NCBI RefSeq assembly: GCF_007954505.1
Contig: NZ_CP042412.1
Span: 2,108,001-2,172,000, forward strand
Origin: Microbacterium sp. CBA3102
GTDB lineage: Bacteria > Actinomycetota > Actinomycetes > Actinomycetales > Microbacteriaceae
Length of the DNA stretch: 64,000 bases
Direction: 5' to 3'
This document shows, piece by piece, positions 17,055-26,108 of this stretch. The notes under the pieces are model-generated. The model worked only from the letters and a program-made list of their open reading frames with translations, made no database searches and was not told where the DNA came from. The position numbers and the translations under genes are program-made. Each line of letters begins with the position of its first letter. The first letter of the stretch is position 1.

Positions 17055-18512
17055 TCAGCGCGTGCTGAACCTCTCCAGGTCGGTGGCGAGGCCCTCGTAC
17101 ACGGCGGGCCGGGATCGCTTGAGATAGGCGCCGTAGACGATGCCGCCGATCAGGGCGACCACCAGCAGCAGCGGCATCAGCCGGATGGCCAGTTCCTCGG
17201 AGCCCGCCACGATGTTGAAGTTCACGACGGCGAGGATCGAGATCGCGGCGATACCGAGGAATCCGATGCCGGGGGCGACGAAGGTGCTCCACCAGCGCGG
17301 GTCACGGCGGCGGCGGAAGTACACGACGATCGAGATCGCCGCGAGGCCCTGCAGGATGAGCACGCTCAGGGTGCCGAAGCCCAGCATGGCGGGCACGAGG
17401 GTGAGGATCGGGTCGGCTCCGGCGATCGCGAAGATGATCGCGACGATGCCGGCGAACGAGGCCTGCACGATACCGGCGAGTTGCGGGGCGCCGTTCGCGC
17501 GGGTGCGGGCCAGCGCCTGCGGCAGGATCTTCGCGCGCCCGAGGGAGTACAGGTATCGGGTCGCGGAGTTGTGGAAGGCGAGCATCGCCGCGAACAGGCT
17601 CACCAGCAGCAGGACCATCATCACGGTCGTGAGCGGACCGCCGAGATACTGCTGCGAGAGCGAGAAGATCAGGTCGCCGGTGGGGAGATGCTCGAGAGCG
17701 GTCGCTTGCGCCTGCGCGACGCCGGTCGCACTCACCACGGCCCACGTGGTGACACCGAGGATGACGCCGATCGCGATGATCGAGGTGTAGGTGGCCCGCG
17801 GGATCGTGCGCAGCGGCTGCTTCGCCTCTTCGCTGAACAGCGCCGTCGCCTCGAACCCGAGGAAGCCGGTGGCCGCGAGCAGCAGGCCGATCGGCAGCGA
17901 CCCGGAGAACACGGCTTCGGGGCTGAACGCCGCCACGTCGTAGCCGGTCTGCACGAGCACCGAGATGTCGAACACGACCAGCATCAGCACCTCCAGCACG
18001 AGGCACACGCCCAGCACCTTGGAGCTGAAGTCGACACCGATCCGAGCGAGCACGAAGCACACCACGATCGAGAGGAGGCCCCAGACCAGCCAGTTGACGT
18101 CGAGCCCGGTGAGGTCGCGGATGATCGTCTGCATGAAGAAGCCGCTCGTGCCGATCGTGCCGACGACGAAGAAGTTGTACCCGAGCGTCGCGATCAGCCC
18201 GGCGATCAGCCCTCCCGTGCGCCCGAGGCCCTTCACCACGAAGGCGTAGAAGCCCCCGGCGTTGACCAGCTGCTTCGACATCTGGGCGTAGCCGATTGCG
18301 AAGAGCAGCAGGATGGCCGCGACGAGGAAGAAGGACATCGGCGTGCCGCCGCCGTTGCCGAGGGCGATGGCCAGGGAAGCGACGACGACGATGCCCGTCA
18401 GGGGCGCGACCGCGGCGAGGACGAGGAAGACGATGCCGGCGACGCCGAGGGCGCCCGGACGGAGGGAGGTGTGGTTCTGCGTCGTCGTGGACGCAGATGT
18501 CGGTTCTGCCAC
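17055..18512 (-). CDS. APC-superfamily amino acid/amine permease
   Basis: 485 residues with about 12 membrane helices. APC signatures are the first-helix GALGVAGIVFLVLAAVAPLTG and the NAGGFYAFVVKGLGR segment. GTG at 18512 has AAAGGAG upstream; longer in-frame sequence is less likely. It is first of the APC-MoaF-amidohydrolase transcript, divergent from two SDR genes. It would import an amino acid, amine or amide used by the following genes. Confidence 0.88.
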   Translation of the reverse strand: MAEPTSASTTTQNHTSLRPGALGVAGIVFLVLAAVAPLTGIVVVASLAIALGNGGGTPMSFFLVAAILLLFAIGYAQMSKQLVNAGGFYAFVVKGLGRTGGLIAGLIATLGYNFFVVGTIGTSGFFMQTIIRDLTGLDVNWLVWGLLSIVVCFVLARIGVDFSSKVLGVCLVLEVLMLVVFDISVLVQTGYDVAAFSPEAVFSGSLPIGLLLAATGFLGFEATALFSEEAKQPLRTIPRATYTSIIAIGVILGVTTWAVVSATGVAQAQATALEHLPTGDLIFSLSQQYLGGPLTTVMMVLLLVSLFAAMLAFHNSATRYLYSLGRAKILPQALARTRANGAPQLAGIVQASFAGIVAIIFAIAGADPILTLVPAMLGFGTLSVLILQGLAAISIVVYFRRRRDPRWWSTFVAPGIGFLGIAAISILAVVNFNIVAGSEELAIRLMPLLLVVALIGGIVYGAYLKRSRPAVYEGLATDLERFSTR

Positions 18513-18756
18513 GTCGGCTCCTTTGCTGGGTGACGGCCGTGCGGACACGGCATCGACGACGAGGGGAATCATCGATAGAGCGAGTCTGCTCGCGCCGTCG
18601 CCCCTGCGCTTGACCCTGAGCGAAAGACGGTGGTGTCACCGTGCACAGCCCGCGGACGGAGGTTCGCACGGCCGGAGAGGGAGAGCAGGATGACCGAGAC
18701 GACATCGCCGTCCTCCCCCTGAACCACCGGGTGCCGGACGGCGCACGAAGGACGAC

Positions 18757-19503
18757 ATGGATCTGCAGCTGCACGGGACGACCGCCCTCATCACCGGGGC
18801 GGCCGGCGGTATCGGCCGCGCGACCGCGCTCGCGCTCGCCGCCGAAGGGGTCAGGGTCGCCCTCCTGGACCGCGATGAAGCCGCGCTTCAGGACGTGGCG
18901 GACGCCTGCCGGGATGCCGTGCTCCTCGTCGCGGATGTCACCGATGAGGTGCAGGTCGAACTCGCGGTGCGCACCGGCGTCGCCGCGCTGGGCCGACTCG
19001 ACGCCGTCGTCTGCTGCGCCGGGGTGTCCGGTCCGGTGGGCTCGTCTCTCGAAGACACCGCTCTCGACGCCTGGAACCGGGTGCTCGCGGTCAACGTGAC
19101 CGGGGCGTTCCTGGTTCTCAAGCACGCGCTGCCCGCGTTGCGCGAGGCGGAGGCCGCCGCGGTCGTGCTGCTCGCGAGCGATTCGGCGTTCGTCGCCTCA
19201 CCCGGCATGGTGCCCTACTGCACGTCGAAGGCGGCCCTGCTCCAGTTCGGGCGTGCCCTCTCGGTCGACCTCGCCGACACGGGCATCCGCGTAAACGCGG
19301 TCGCGCCGTCGATCGTCGACACCCCGATGAGCCGGGGCGACCTCGGGGCCGACGCGTTCGACGAGCCGGACTTCCCGGTGCAGAGCGCGGCGGAGGTCGC
19401 CGCGCACGTGACCTACCTCGTATCGCCCCGGGCCGGGGCCATCAACGGCACCAGCATCCTCAGTGACTTCGGGTACACCGCCCGATCCGGATTCCCCGCC
19501 TGA
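18757..19503 (+). CDS. Short-chain dehydrogenase/reductase (SDR)
   Basis: 248 residues, classical SDR. Cofactor motif TGAAGGIGRA (residues 14-23), NAG equivalent CCAGVSG, catalytic Ser in LLASDSAFV, YCTSK with the Tyr/Lys pair. An Asp at the end of strand 2 (LLDRD) favours NAD(H). First of two SDRs divergent from the APC permease. MoaE of the Klebsiella monoamine operon has been described as SDR-like, so this may be part of the same set; that is inference. Confidence 0.9.
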   Translation: MDLQLHGTTALITGAAGGIGRATALALAAEGVRVALLDRDEAALQDVADACRDAVLLVADVTDEVQVELAVRTGVAALGRLDAVVCCAGVSGPVGSSLEDTALDAWNRVLAVNVTGAFLVLKHALPALREAEAAAVVLLASDSAFVASPGMVPYCTSKAALLQFGRALSVDLADTGIRVNAVAPSIVDTPMSRGDLGADAFDEPDFPVQSAAEVAAHVTYLVSPRAGAINGTSILSDFGYTARSGFPA

Positions 19504-19556
19504 CGCGACCGCATCGGGCACCCACCGCGCACGCGCGCCAACACACAGGAGCACAC

Positions 19557-20372
19557 ATGGGACTCGTGGTCGGATCGACCGTCTCCGGACGCGTCGTCGT
19601 CATCACCGGGGGCGGCACGGGCATCGGCGCCGCCATCGCCGAACGGTACGCGGCCGAGGGGGCGCACGTCGTGGTCGTCGGGCGTCGCCCGGAGCCGCTG
19701 CACGAGGTGGAGCGCGCGGTCGGTGCTCTGCCGATCATCGCCGATGCGGCGGACACCGCTTCGGCGAAGTCCGCCGTGGCCGAGGTGCTGGCGCGGTTCG
19801 GCCGCATCGACGTGCTGGTCGCGAACGCCGGTGGTCACGGCTTCTCTCCGGTGGGGGAGACCGACGACGAGAGCTGGGACGCGGCGATCCGCGCCAACCT
19901 CACGACGGCGTTCACGATGGCGAGGGAGGCGCTTCCCGCTCTGATCGAGGCGAAGGGGCAGATCGTGATCGTCTCGTCGCTCGCCGGGTTGTTCGCCGGG
20001 CCGTCGGTGGCCGGGTACACCGTCGGCAAGCACGCCCTGGTCGGCCTCACCCGCACGCTCGCGCGGGACTACGGTCGCCACGGCGTGCGCGTGAACGCGA
20101 TCTGCCCCGGCTGGGTGCAGACGCCGATGGCCGACGAGGAGATGGACGAGTTCGCCTCGCACGCCGGGCTCGACTCCCGGGAGGAGGCCTACGCCAAGGT
20201 CACCGCCGATGTTCCGCTGCGCCGACCGGCGCGCCCCGCGGAGATCGCGTCGGTCGTGCGGTTCCTCGGCTCGGGCGAGTCGTCGTACATCACCGGTGCG
20301 GTGATCGTCGCCGACGGGGGGTCGCACGTGGTCGATGTGCCCACGATCGCGTTCGACCATGCCGGGATGTGA
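19557..20372 (+). CDS. Short-chain dehydrogenase/reductase (SDR)
   Basis: 271 residues. TGGGTGIGAAIAERY cofactor loop, NAGGHGF, catalytic Ser (VIVSSLAG), YTVGK Tyr-Lys, and an Arg pair after strand 2 (VVGRRPEP), which favours NADP(H). RBS AGGAG before ATG 19557. It is 53 bp after the previous SDR on the same strand; the two probably form an operon. Substrate unknown. Confidence 0.9.
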   Translation: MGLVVGSTVSGRVVVITGGGTGIGAAIAERYAAEGAHVVVVGRRPEPLHEVERAVGALPIIADAADTASAKSAVAEVLARFGRIDVLVANAGGHGFSPVGETDDESWDAAIRANLTTAFTMAREALPALIEAKGQIVIVSSLAGLFAGPSVAGYTVGKHALVGLTRTLARDYGRHGVRVNAICPGWVQTPMADEEMDEFASHAGLDSREEAYAKVTADVPLRRPARPAEIASVVRFLGSGESSYITGAVIVADGGSHVVDVPTIAFDHAGM

Positions 20373-20384
20373 CCCGGCGCGAGG

Positions 20385-21035
20385 TCAGCCGATGGTGAGG
20401 TCGAAGCCCTGGGCGGTCGGGACGATGCGCACCGCGGTGAGGTCGTCCACGCGGTAGGTGGGCTCGTGGGCGGCCGCGTGGCGGCCCACCCCGATCACCC
20501 GCATGCCTGCGGCGAGACCGGCCTGGATCCCGGCGCCGGAGTCTTCGAAAACCACGCAGTCGGCGGGATCGACTCCCAGCAGCTCCGCCGCACGGAGGAA
20601 GCCCTCGGGATCCGGCTTCGACGCCGAGACGTTCTCGGCGGTCACGGTGAGCTCGGGGATCGTGAGTCCGGCCTCTCCCATGCGCGCGGTCATCAGGGCC
20701 ACGTTCGCGGAGGTGACGATCGCGTGCGGGTGGGGGCGCAGGGCCTCGAGCAGGGCGTCGGCGCCGGCGATCCGGATCACGCCGTCGACGTCGTCGGCCT
20801 CGGTGGCGAGCATCACGTCGTTCTCGCGAAGGTTGATCTCGTGGTCGCGCTCCGGCAGCAGGATCGCCATGCTCTGGTGACCCTGTCGGCCGTGGACCAC
20901 GCTGAGCACGGTCTCCGGGGCGATCCCGTGCGGCTCGGCCCACGCGAGCCACAGCCGTTCCACCACCGCGGTCGAGTCGACGAGGGTGCCGTCCATGTCG
21001 AGGAGGGCGGCGCGGGCGGAGATCGTCTGGGTCAC
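20385..21035 (-). CDS. HAD-superfamily sugar-phosphatase-like hydrolase
   Basis: 216 residues. HAD motif I DMDGTLVDS (nucleophile Asp about 14), motif II Ser/Thr in VTSANVAL, motif III Lys in SASKPDP, motif IV FEDSGAG. The cap is of the beta-phosphoglucomutase/GPP type, resembling glycerol- or 2-deoxyglucose-phosphatases. GTG start with a weak GAAGAG. It is convergent with the SDR pair and upstream of livF on the same strand, with no clear functional link. Confidence 0.88.
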   Translation of the reverse strand: MTQTISARAALLDMDGTLVDSTAVVERLWLAWAEPHGIAPETVLSVVHGRQGHQSMAILLPERDHEINLRENDVMLATEADDVDGVIRIAGADALLEALRPHPHAIVTSANVALMTARMGEAGLTIPELTVTAENVSASKPDPEGFLRAAELLGVDPADCVVFEDSGAGIQAGLAAGMRVIGVGRHAAAHEPTYRVDDLTAVRIVPTAQGFDLTIG

Positions 21036-21074
21036 CTCTTCAGGCTAACGCCCGAAGGCTCCGCGAGTGCCGGG

Positions 21075-21767
21075 TCAGCCGCCGAGGTAGGCGCGGTGCA
21101 GCAGCTCCGGATCCGCCTGCAGGGCCTCGGAGGTCCCCTGGAACGAGACCCGGCCGCCGGCGACGACCACCGCTTCCTGCGCGAGGCCGAGCGCGAGCTG
21201 GGTGAACTGCTCGACCAGCAGCACGCCCACCCCGGAGTCCGCGATCGACTTCACGATCGGCATCAGCCGCATGAACACCACGGGCGCGAGGCCGAGGGAC
21301 ATCTCGTCGATCAACAGGATGCGCGGCTTCGCGGCGAAGGCGCGCGCGAGCACCACCATCTGCTGCTCGCCCCCGGAGAGCAGGGCGGTCGGCGCATCGA
21401 TGCGCTTCTGGAGCTCGGGGAACGGCGCGAGCGCGGCGTCGAGTTCACCGGCGGTCCGTGCGGTGAGGGAGATGTTCTCGCGCACGGTCAGCGACGGGAA
21501 CACGGCGCGCCCCTGCTCGATGTGGACGATCCCACGGCGGGCTCGCGTGACGCGCGACAGCTTGTCGATCGGTTCGCCGTCGAGGGTCATCGTGCCTGCC
21601 GAGTGGGCGGTGACGCCCGACACCGACTCGATCAGGCTGGTCTTGCCCGCGCCGTTCGGACCCACGAGGGCCAGCACCTCGCCGCCGGCGACCCGCAACG
21701 AGACGTCGGAGATCACGGGCCCGGCGCCGCGGCGGACGGTCACGGAGTCCAGGACGAGTTCGCTCAT
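21075..21767 (-). CDS. livF: Branched-chain-amino-acid-type ABC transporter ATPase (LivF)
   Basis: 230 residues. Walker A GPNGAGKTS (36-44), Q-loop in IVHIEQGRAVFPSLTV, a signature of the LivF type (LLSGGEQQMV) and Walker B ILLIDEMSLGLAP. Its ATG overlaps the upstream LivMG stop by 4 bp. Second ATPase of the Liv-type importer, paired with the ATPase domain of the LivMG fusion. This transporter family imports branched-chain amino acids, amides, urea and aromatic acids. Confidence 0.92.
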   Translation of the reverse strand: MSELVLDSVTVRRGAGPVISDVSLRVAGGEVLALVGPNGAGKTSLIESVSGVTAHSAGTMTLDGEPIDKLSRVTRARRGIVHIEQGRAVFPSLTVRENISLTARTAGELDAALAPFPELQKRIDAPTALLSGGEQQMVVLARAFAAKPRILLIDEMSLGLAPVVFMRLMPIVKSIADSGVGVLLVEQFTQLALGLAQEAVVVAGGRVSFQGTSEALQADPELLHRAYLGG

Positions 21768-23536
21768 TTCAGCAGCTCCGTCTCTCCCATGTACGCCTTG
21801 ACGACGTCGGGGTTCGCGAGGACCTCGGCCTGCGGTCCGCTCGCCAGCACGCGGCCGAAGTCGAGCACCGTGAGGGTGGGGCAGACGGAGCGGACGAGAT
21901 CGAGATCGTGCTCGATGATGATCAGCGCCACACCGTAGCGCGCCGGCAGTTCCCGCAACCGCGCCGCGAGCGCCAGATGCTCTTCGTGGGACAGGCCGGC
22001 AGCCGGCTCGTCGAGGATCAGAAGCCGGGGGCGGGAGACCACGTTCGCGGCGACCTCCACGAGCCTCCGAGTGCCGACGTCGACGCTCGACAGCCGCGCT
22101 CGCGCGGGAGGGCAGCCGAAGAACTCGAGCACCTCGTCGATGTCGGCGGCCGCGAGTCGGCGCCGGGCCACGAACCTCACGTACGCGCCGACCGTGAGCG
22201 AGGGAGGCACCCGGTCCTGCTGGAACGTCCGGCGCAGGCCCAGGCGGGCGCGTCGGGTGGGGGACAGGCCGGCGAGGTCGCGGTCCCCGAGCAGAATGCG
22301 TCCGCCGTGCTTCGGGAGGAAACCGCTGATCGCATCGACGAAGGTCGACTTCCCCGCACCGTTCGGACCGATGAGTCCCATGATCGAGGCGGGCGGAACC
22401 TGGAAGGAGACGTCGTCCAGGGCTTTGAGGGCACCGAACTGCACGGTCAGGCCCTCGACGGTCAGCACGGGTGCGCCGTCGAGCATCGCTTCGTCGACGG
22501 TCGCCGTGGTCGTGGTGGTGATCTCCGTGGCGTCCGGACCGGCATCCGGAGGAAGCGCCGACAGTGCGGCTGCGGCCGTCTTGCGGTCCGCGCGACGCCA
22601 GATCAGGTTGCGGATGCCCTGTCCGAGGTTCGTGCCGCTGGTGAGCGCCTGCACGCCGAGCACGCCGAAGACGACGAAGGCCCAGTCCTGGGGGACGTCC
22701 CAGCGCTTGAGGAGCTCGGGGACCAGCACCCAGAGGATCCCGCCGAAGATCGCCATGTCGATCAGATGGGCGCCGGACATGATCGCGAGCACGTAGAGCG
22801 CGAGCGACTGCAACGGGGTGAAGCTGGACGCGAACGGAAGCTGCACCTGGCCGGCGAGCAGCCCGCCCGAGATGCCGCCGAGCGCGGCCGAGACCGCGAA
22901 GGCGGTGAGCTTCGCGGTCCGCACGCTCTGCCCCGCTGCGGCCGTACCGCGCTCGGAGAATGCGACGGCCTTCCAGCTCGACCCCCAGCGGCCCCGCTGC
23001 AGGAAGAAGGCACCGAGCGCGCAGACGGCGAGGGCGATGATCGAGAGGAAGAAGAACTGCCGGTCGTTGGAGAACATCTCGGGGCGTTCGACCGCGATCC
23101 CGTCGGCCGAGCCGGGGAACTGGATCTGCACGAGGGTCACGCCGGCCGCCGCTGCGAAGCCCAGGGTGACGACGGCGAGGTTCACGCCGCGCAACCGCAG
23201 CGCCGGGAGGCCGACGAGGATGCCGACCAGGCCCGCCGCGATCCCCCCGAGGATGAGCCAGACGATGAACCCGCCCGGGGCCTGCATGACGTTCAGCAAC
23301 GAGACGATCCAGGCGCCGACGGCGGCGAAGGTGAGCTGGCAGAGCGCGATCATCCCGGCCGAGCCGGTGACGATGCCGAGGCCGAGGATGGCGATCGCGG
23401 CGGTGACGGCGCTGATCGCGAGGAAGACGAAGTACCCCGGCAGGGCGGCGCTGAGGATCGCGCCCACGCCGATGCCGGCGAGGGCGACCGCGAACGGCCA
23501 GGTGGTCCGGAACCAGGGACGGTCAGCGAGCGGCAT
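21764..23536 (-). CDS. Fused Liv-type permease-ATPase (LivM-LivG)
   Basis: 590 residues. Residues 1-330 form a LivM-type permease with about 8-10 helices (LPALRLRGVNLAVVTLGFA is the family block). A Thr-rich linker at about 335-350 follows, then a LivG-type ATPase: GPNGAGKST Walker A near 390, LGLRRTFQQDRVP Q-loop, LLILDEPAAGLSHEE Walker B, IIIEHDLDLV switch His. The LivG signature motif is degenerate (VDVGTRRLVEVA), as is normal for LivG. The fusion is seen in some actinobacteria. It overlaps livH by 14 bp. Confidence 0.92.
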   Translation of the reverse strand: MPLADRPWFRTTWPFAVALAGIGVGAILSAALPGYFVFLAISAVTAAIAILGLGIVTGSAGMIALCQLTFAAVGAWIVSLLNVMQAPGGFIVWLILGGIAAGLVGILVGLPALRLRGVNLAVVTLGFAAAAGVTLVQIQFPGSADGIAVERPEMFSNDRQFFFLSIIALAVCALGAFFLQRGRWGSSWKAVAFSERGTAAAGQSVRTAKLTAFAVSAALGGISGGLLAGQVQLPFASSFTPLQSLALYVLAIMSGAHLIDMAIFGGILWVLVPELLKRWDVPQDWAFVVFGVLGVQALTSGTNLGQGIRNLIWRRADRKTAAAALSALPPDAGPDATEITTTTTATVDEAMLDGAPVLTVEGLTVQFGALKALDDVSFQVPPASIMGLIGPNGAGKSTFVDAISGFLPKHGGRILLGDRDLAGLSPTRRARLGLRRTFQQDRVPPSLTVGAYVRFVARRRLAAADIDEVLEFFGCPPARARLSSVDVGTRRLVEVAANVVSRPRLLILDEPAAGLSHEEHLALAARLRELPARYGVALIIIEHDLDLVRSVCPTLTVLDFGRVLASGPQAEVLANPDVVKAYMGETELLK

Positions 23537-24383
23537 CCCACACCTCCTTGCGCTGCGTCCAGAGCAACAGGACGACGATGAACAGGAACGGGAGGAAGTT
23601 GCGCACCAGCGCCACTTCGTCGATCTGGGCGACGAGGCCGCCCAAGACGCCCAGGACGATGCCGCCGACGACGGCGAGGTCGAGTCGGCGGAAGCCGCCG
23701 AGCAGGGCGGCCGCCGCGGCGGGGACGATGAGCATCGACAGGCTGGTCGCGTCGTTGGACTGCGAGGGGGCGACGATGATGATCGCGATCGCGCTGATGA
23801 CGCCCGTGACGAACCAGACCGCGATCGACAACGGGCGTGAGCGGATGCCGAGGAGCTCGGCGGTGGTCGGGCGTTCCGAGAGCGCCCGCAGCTGGGTGCC
23901 GACCCTCGTGCGGCGCAGGACGAGGTGGACGACGATGGCCGTGACGATCGCCATCGCCACGGTCGCGACCGTGACCTGGCTGATCACGACGCCGCCGAAC
24001 GAGAAGGCCGGGCCCGCGATGATCGGCGTGAACGGCTGCGGCTTGTTGCCGAACAGGATGAACGACATCGAGATGAGCAGGAGGAGCGGGCTCACGGTCA
24101 TCGCCGAGCGCGTGGTGGTCGACGCCTCGGAGAGCCAGGTGGCGGCGATGAAGCCGATCGCCGCGGCGAGGAGCCCGGCGACCAGGACACCGAGGACGGA
24201 TCCCAGCCAGATCGGTAGACCGAGCTCGCGCACGAACCACACCGCCGTGAAGGCGCCGAACATGCCGGTCGCGGCTTGAGCGAAGTTCACCACCCGCACC
24301 AGGCGTGACATCAACGTCAGGCACACGCCGAGGACGGCGTAGAGGCCGCCGGCGGCGAGACCGGCGATGGCGCCTTGCAGCAT
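23523..24383 (-). CDS. livH: Liv-type ABC transporter permease (LivH)
   Basis: 286 residues, about eight membrane helices. LivH motifs: GLAAGGLYAVLGVCLTLM near the N-terminus, RALSERPTTAELLGIR cytoplasmic loop, AAALLGGFRRLDLAVVGGIVLGVLGGL. It is downstream of the binding-protein gene and separated from it by a perfect hairpin (24414-24445). Confidence 0.92.
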   Translation of the reverse strand: MLQGAIAGLAAGGLYAVLGVCLTLMSRLVRVVNFAQAATGMFGAFTAVWFVRELGLPIWLGSVLGVLVAGLLAAAIGFIAATWLSEASTTTRSAMTVSPLLLLISMSFILFGNKPQPFTPIIAGPAFSFGGVVISQVTVATVAMAIVTAIVVHLVLRRTRVGTQLRALSERPTTAELLGIRSRPLSIAVWFVTGVISAIAIIIVAPSQSNDATSLSMLIVPAAAAALLGGFRRLDLAVVGGIVLGVLGGLVAQIDEVALVRNFLPFLFIVVLLLWTQRKEVWDAAR

Positions 24384-24413
24384 GAGGCGTCCTTTCTGTT
24401 CCGAGGGGAGTGG

Positions 24414-24445
24414 GCCTGCCGCCGGGAATGCGCCCGGCGGCAGGC
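24414..24445. terminator. Perfect 13-bp hairpin between livK-like gene and livH
   Basis: GCCTGCCGCCGGG pairs exactly with CCCGGCGGCAGGC over a 6-nt loop. It follows the binding-protein gene and precedes the permease. Such hairpins usually stabilise the binding-protein mRNA or attenuate the distal genes. A hairpin of the same geometry follows the other large binding-protein gene (52579-52610). Confidence 0.75.
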
Positions 24446-24454
24446 GAGGGGTGG

Positions 24455-25627
24455 CTACTCGCCGATGCGGAGCCAGTCGTCGGCGACCTTCTCCCAGGCG
24501 TTGGTGCCGGACTCGAGGACGATGGGCCAGCCCGCGGTGTTCTGCGTGCCGAACGCGTAGGGCGTCCCGACCATCGGGTTCTCGATCGGCTCCATGCTCT
24601 TCAGGGCCTCGGAGACGGTCTCGCGGGTGATGTCGCCGTCCATGCCCTCGAGTACCTCGATGAAGTACTTCGCGGCGAGGTAGCCGCCCTGACTGAACGA
24701 GGTGAGCGGGATGTCGTTGGCCTCCATCAGCTCGCGCCAGTCGGCGTTGATCTCGTCGTCGTCGGTGAACGGGTAGAACTCGGCCGGGACGTAGATGCCG
24801 GCGCCCGCGTTGTCGATCGCGTCGGCGAAGTTCTCGCTGTAGACGCTGGTGAGGTACAGCCAGGTCACGTCATCCCAGCCCTGGGCGTTCGCGGCCTTGA
24901 CCTGGCCGATCGCGTCGGGCTCCACCGGGTTGATCGCCAGCGCCTTGCAGCCCTGGTCCCGCGCCTTGACGATGTAGGGCGTGTAGTCGGAAGCGCCGTA
25001 CGGGACGGTGTCGTCGACGTACTTCGGCTCCTTGCCGGTGATCTCGGTCCACTTGTCGATCGCGGCCTGGTAGGTCGGACGGGTCGAGCCGGCGATCTCG
25101 AGCAGGATGCAGATGTCGTCCATGCCGAGCACCTCGGAGCCGTACTGCAGCGTGAGGGTCATGTCGTTGAACGGTCCGACGTTCGCCGGAGAGATGTTGT
25201 CACTGGCGAAGCAGCCCGTGTCCACCCCGATGCCGGGCATCGAGAGGATGCCCTCCTGCTCGTAGTACTTGGCGTTGATCTCGCACTCGATCAGGCTGGC
25301 GGAGCCGACGAGCGCGACCGCGCCGTCACTGCCGACCAGTTCCCGGGCGGAGGCCGTGGCCGTGGCCGGGTCGCCCTTGTCGTCCAGCATCTTGTAGTCG
25401 ATCGTGCGCCCGTCGAGCCCGCCCGCGTCGTTGAACGCGTCGAACACGGCGGCAGCAGCCTGAGAGGCTTCCGGGAAGGTCGCCGGGCCGCTGATGGTGT
25501 TGACGGAGCCGACGACGATCGGGTCGCCCCCACCTCCGCCTGCGCCGCCGTCTCCACCGGCGCAGCCGGCGAGGGTGAGGGCGGCCACGGCGAGGAGCGC
25601 CGCAGTGCCGGATGCTCGTGTGTTCAT
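24455..25627 (-). CDS. Liv-type ABC substrate-binding lipoprotein
   Basis: 390 residues. Signal peptide with lipobox LTLAGC (Cys about 22), a Gly-rich tether, then the peripla_BP_6 fold (VVGSVNTISGPATFPEASQAAAAVFDAFNDAGG, DDKGDPATATASARELV). Start at 25627 (MNTRASG). It is the third gene after MoaF copy 2 and the SnoaL-like gene on the same strand, followed by livH, livMG and livF. The ligand is probably not leucine, given the catabolic partners; an aromatic, amide or amine compound is possible. Confidence 0.9.
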   Translation of the reverse strand: MNTRASGTAALLAVAALTLAGCAGGDGGAGGGGGDPIVVGSVNTISGPATFPEASQAAAAVFDAFNDAGGLDGRTIDYKMLDDKGDPATATASARELVGSDGAVALVGSASLIECEINAKYYEQEGILSMPGIGVDTGCFASDNISPANVGPFNDMTLTLQYGSEVLGMDDICILLEIAGSTRPTYQAAIDKWTEITGKEPKYVDDTVPYGASDYTPYIVKARDQGCKALAINPVEPDAIGQVKAANAQGWDDVTWLYLTSVYSENFADAIDNAGAGIYVPAEFYPFTDDDEINADWRELMEANDIPLTSFSQGGYLAAKYFIEVLEGMDGDITRETVSEALKSMEPIENPMVGTPYAFGTQNTAGWPIVLESGTNAWEKVADDWLRIGE

Positions 25628-25694
25628 GTGCTTCCTGCCTCTCGTGTTCAGGTGGTGCTGTGTCAGGTGGTGCGGTGTGGGGATGGTGCGGTGT

Positions 25695-26084
25695 TCAGCT
25701 GCGCAGCGCGCGGTTGACGAGTTCCGTGTCGGTGAACTGCTCGAAGGCGACGACCTGGCCGCCGGAGACCCGCCACACGTGCGCGACGCGCGCGGCGAAG
25801 AACCGGCCGGTCTGCCTGTACGTGCCGGAGTAGGTGCCGATGCCCACGACGACATCGCCGCCGTCGACGACCTCGTCGATCGCGACGGTGTAGTCGTCCC
25901 ACTCCTCCTGGATGCGGCCGAACACGTTCCGGGCCACGGCGTCGGGACCGATGTAGGTGCCGGCGTACGGGAAGCCGGCGGCCTCCGTCCACTGGATGTC
26001 GGCGGCGAAAGGGGCCAGCATCCCGTCGAGGTCACCGCGGTCGTTGGCGGCGTAGTGCTCTCGGATCAGGTCTGCGTTGCTCAT
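25695..26084 (-). CDS. SnoaL/NTF2-like small protein
   Basis: 129 residues forming the cone-shaped NTF2/ketosteroid-isomerase fold (IREHYAANDRGDLDGMLAPFAADIQWTEA, GGDVVVGIGTYSGTYRQTGRFFAARVAHVWRV). Members are isomerases, hydrolases or non-enzymatic binders. It lies between MoaF copy 2 and the Liv transporter in one operon, so it likely acts on the imported compound. Reaction unknown. Confidence 0.85.
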   Translation of the reverse strand: MSNADLIREHYAANDRGDLDGMLAPFAADIQWTEAAGFPYAGTYIGPDAVARNVFGRIQEEWDDYTVAIDEVVDGGDVVVGIGTYSGTYRQTGRFFAARVAHVWRVSGGQVVAFEQFTDTELVNRALRS

Positions 26085-26108
26085 GGGGTCTCCTCGGATG
26101 CCGGAGCG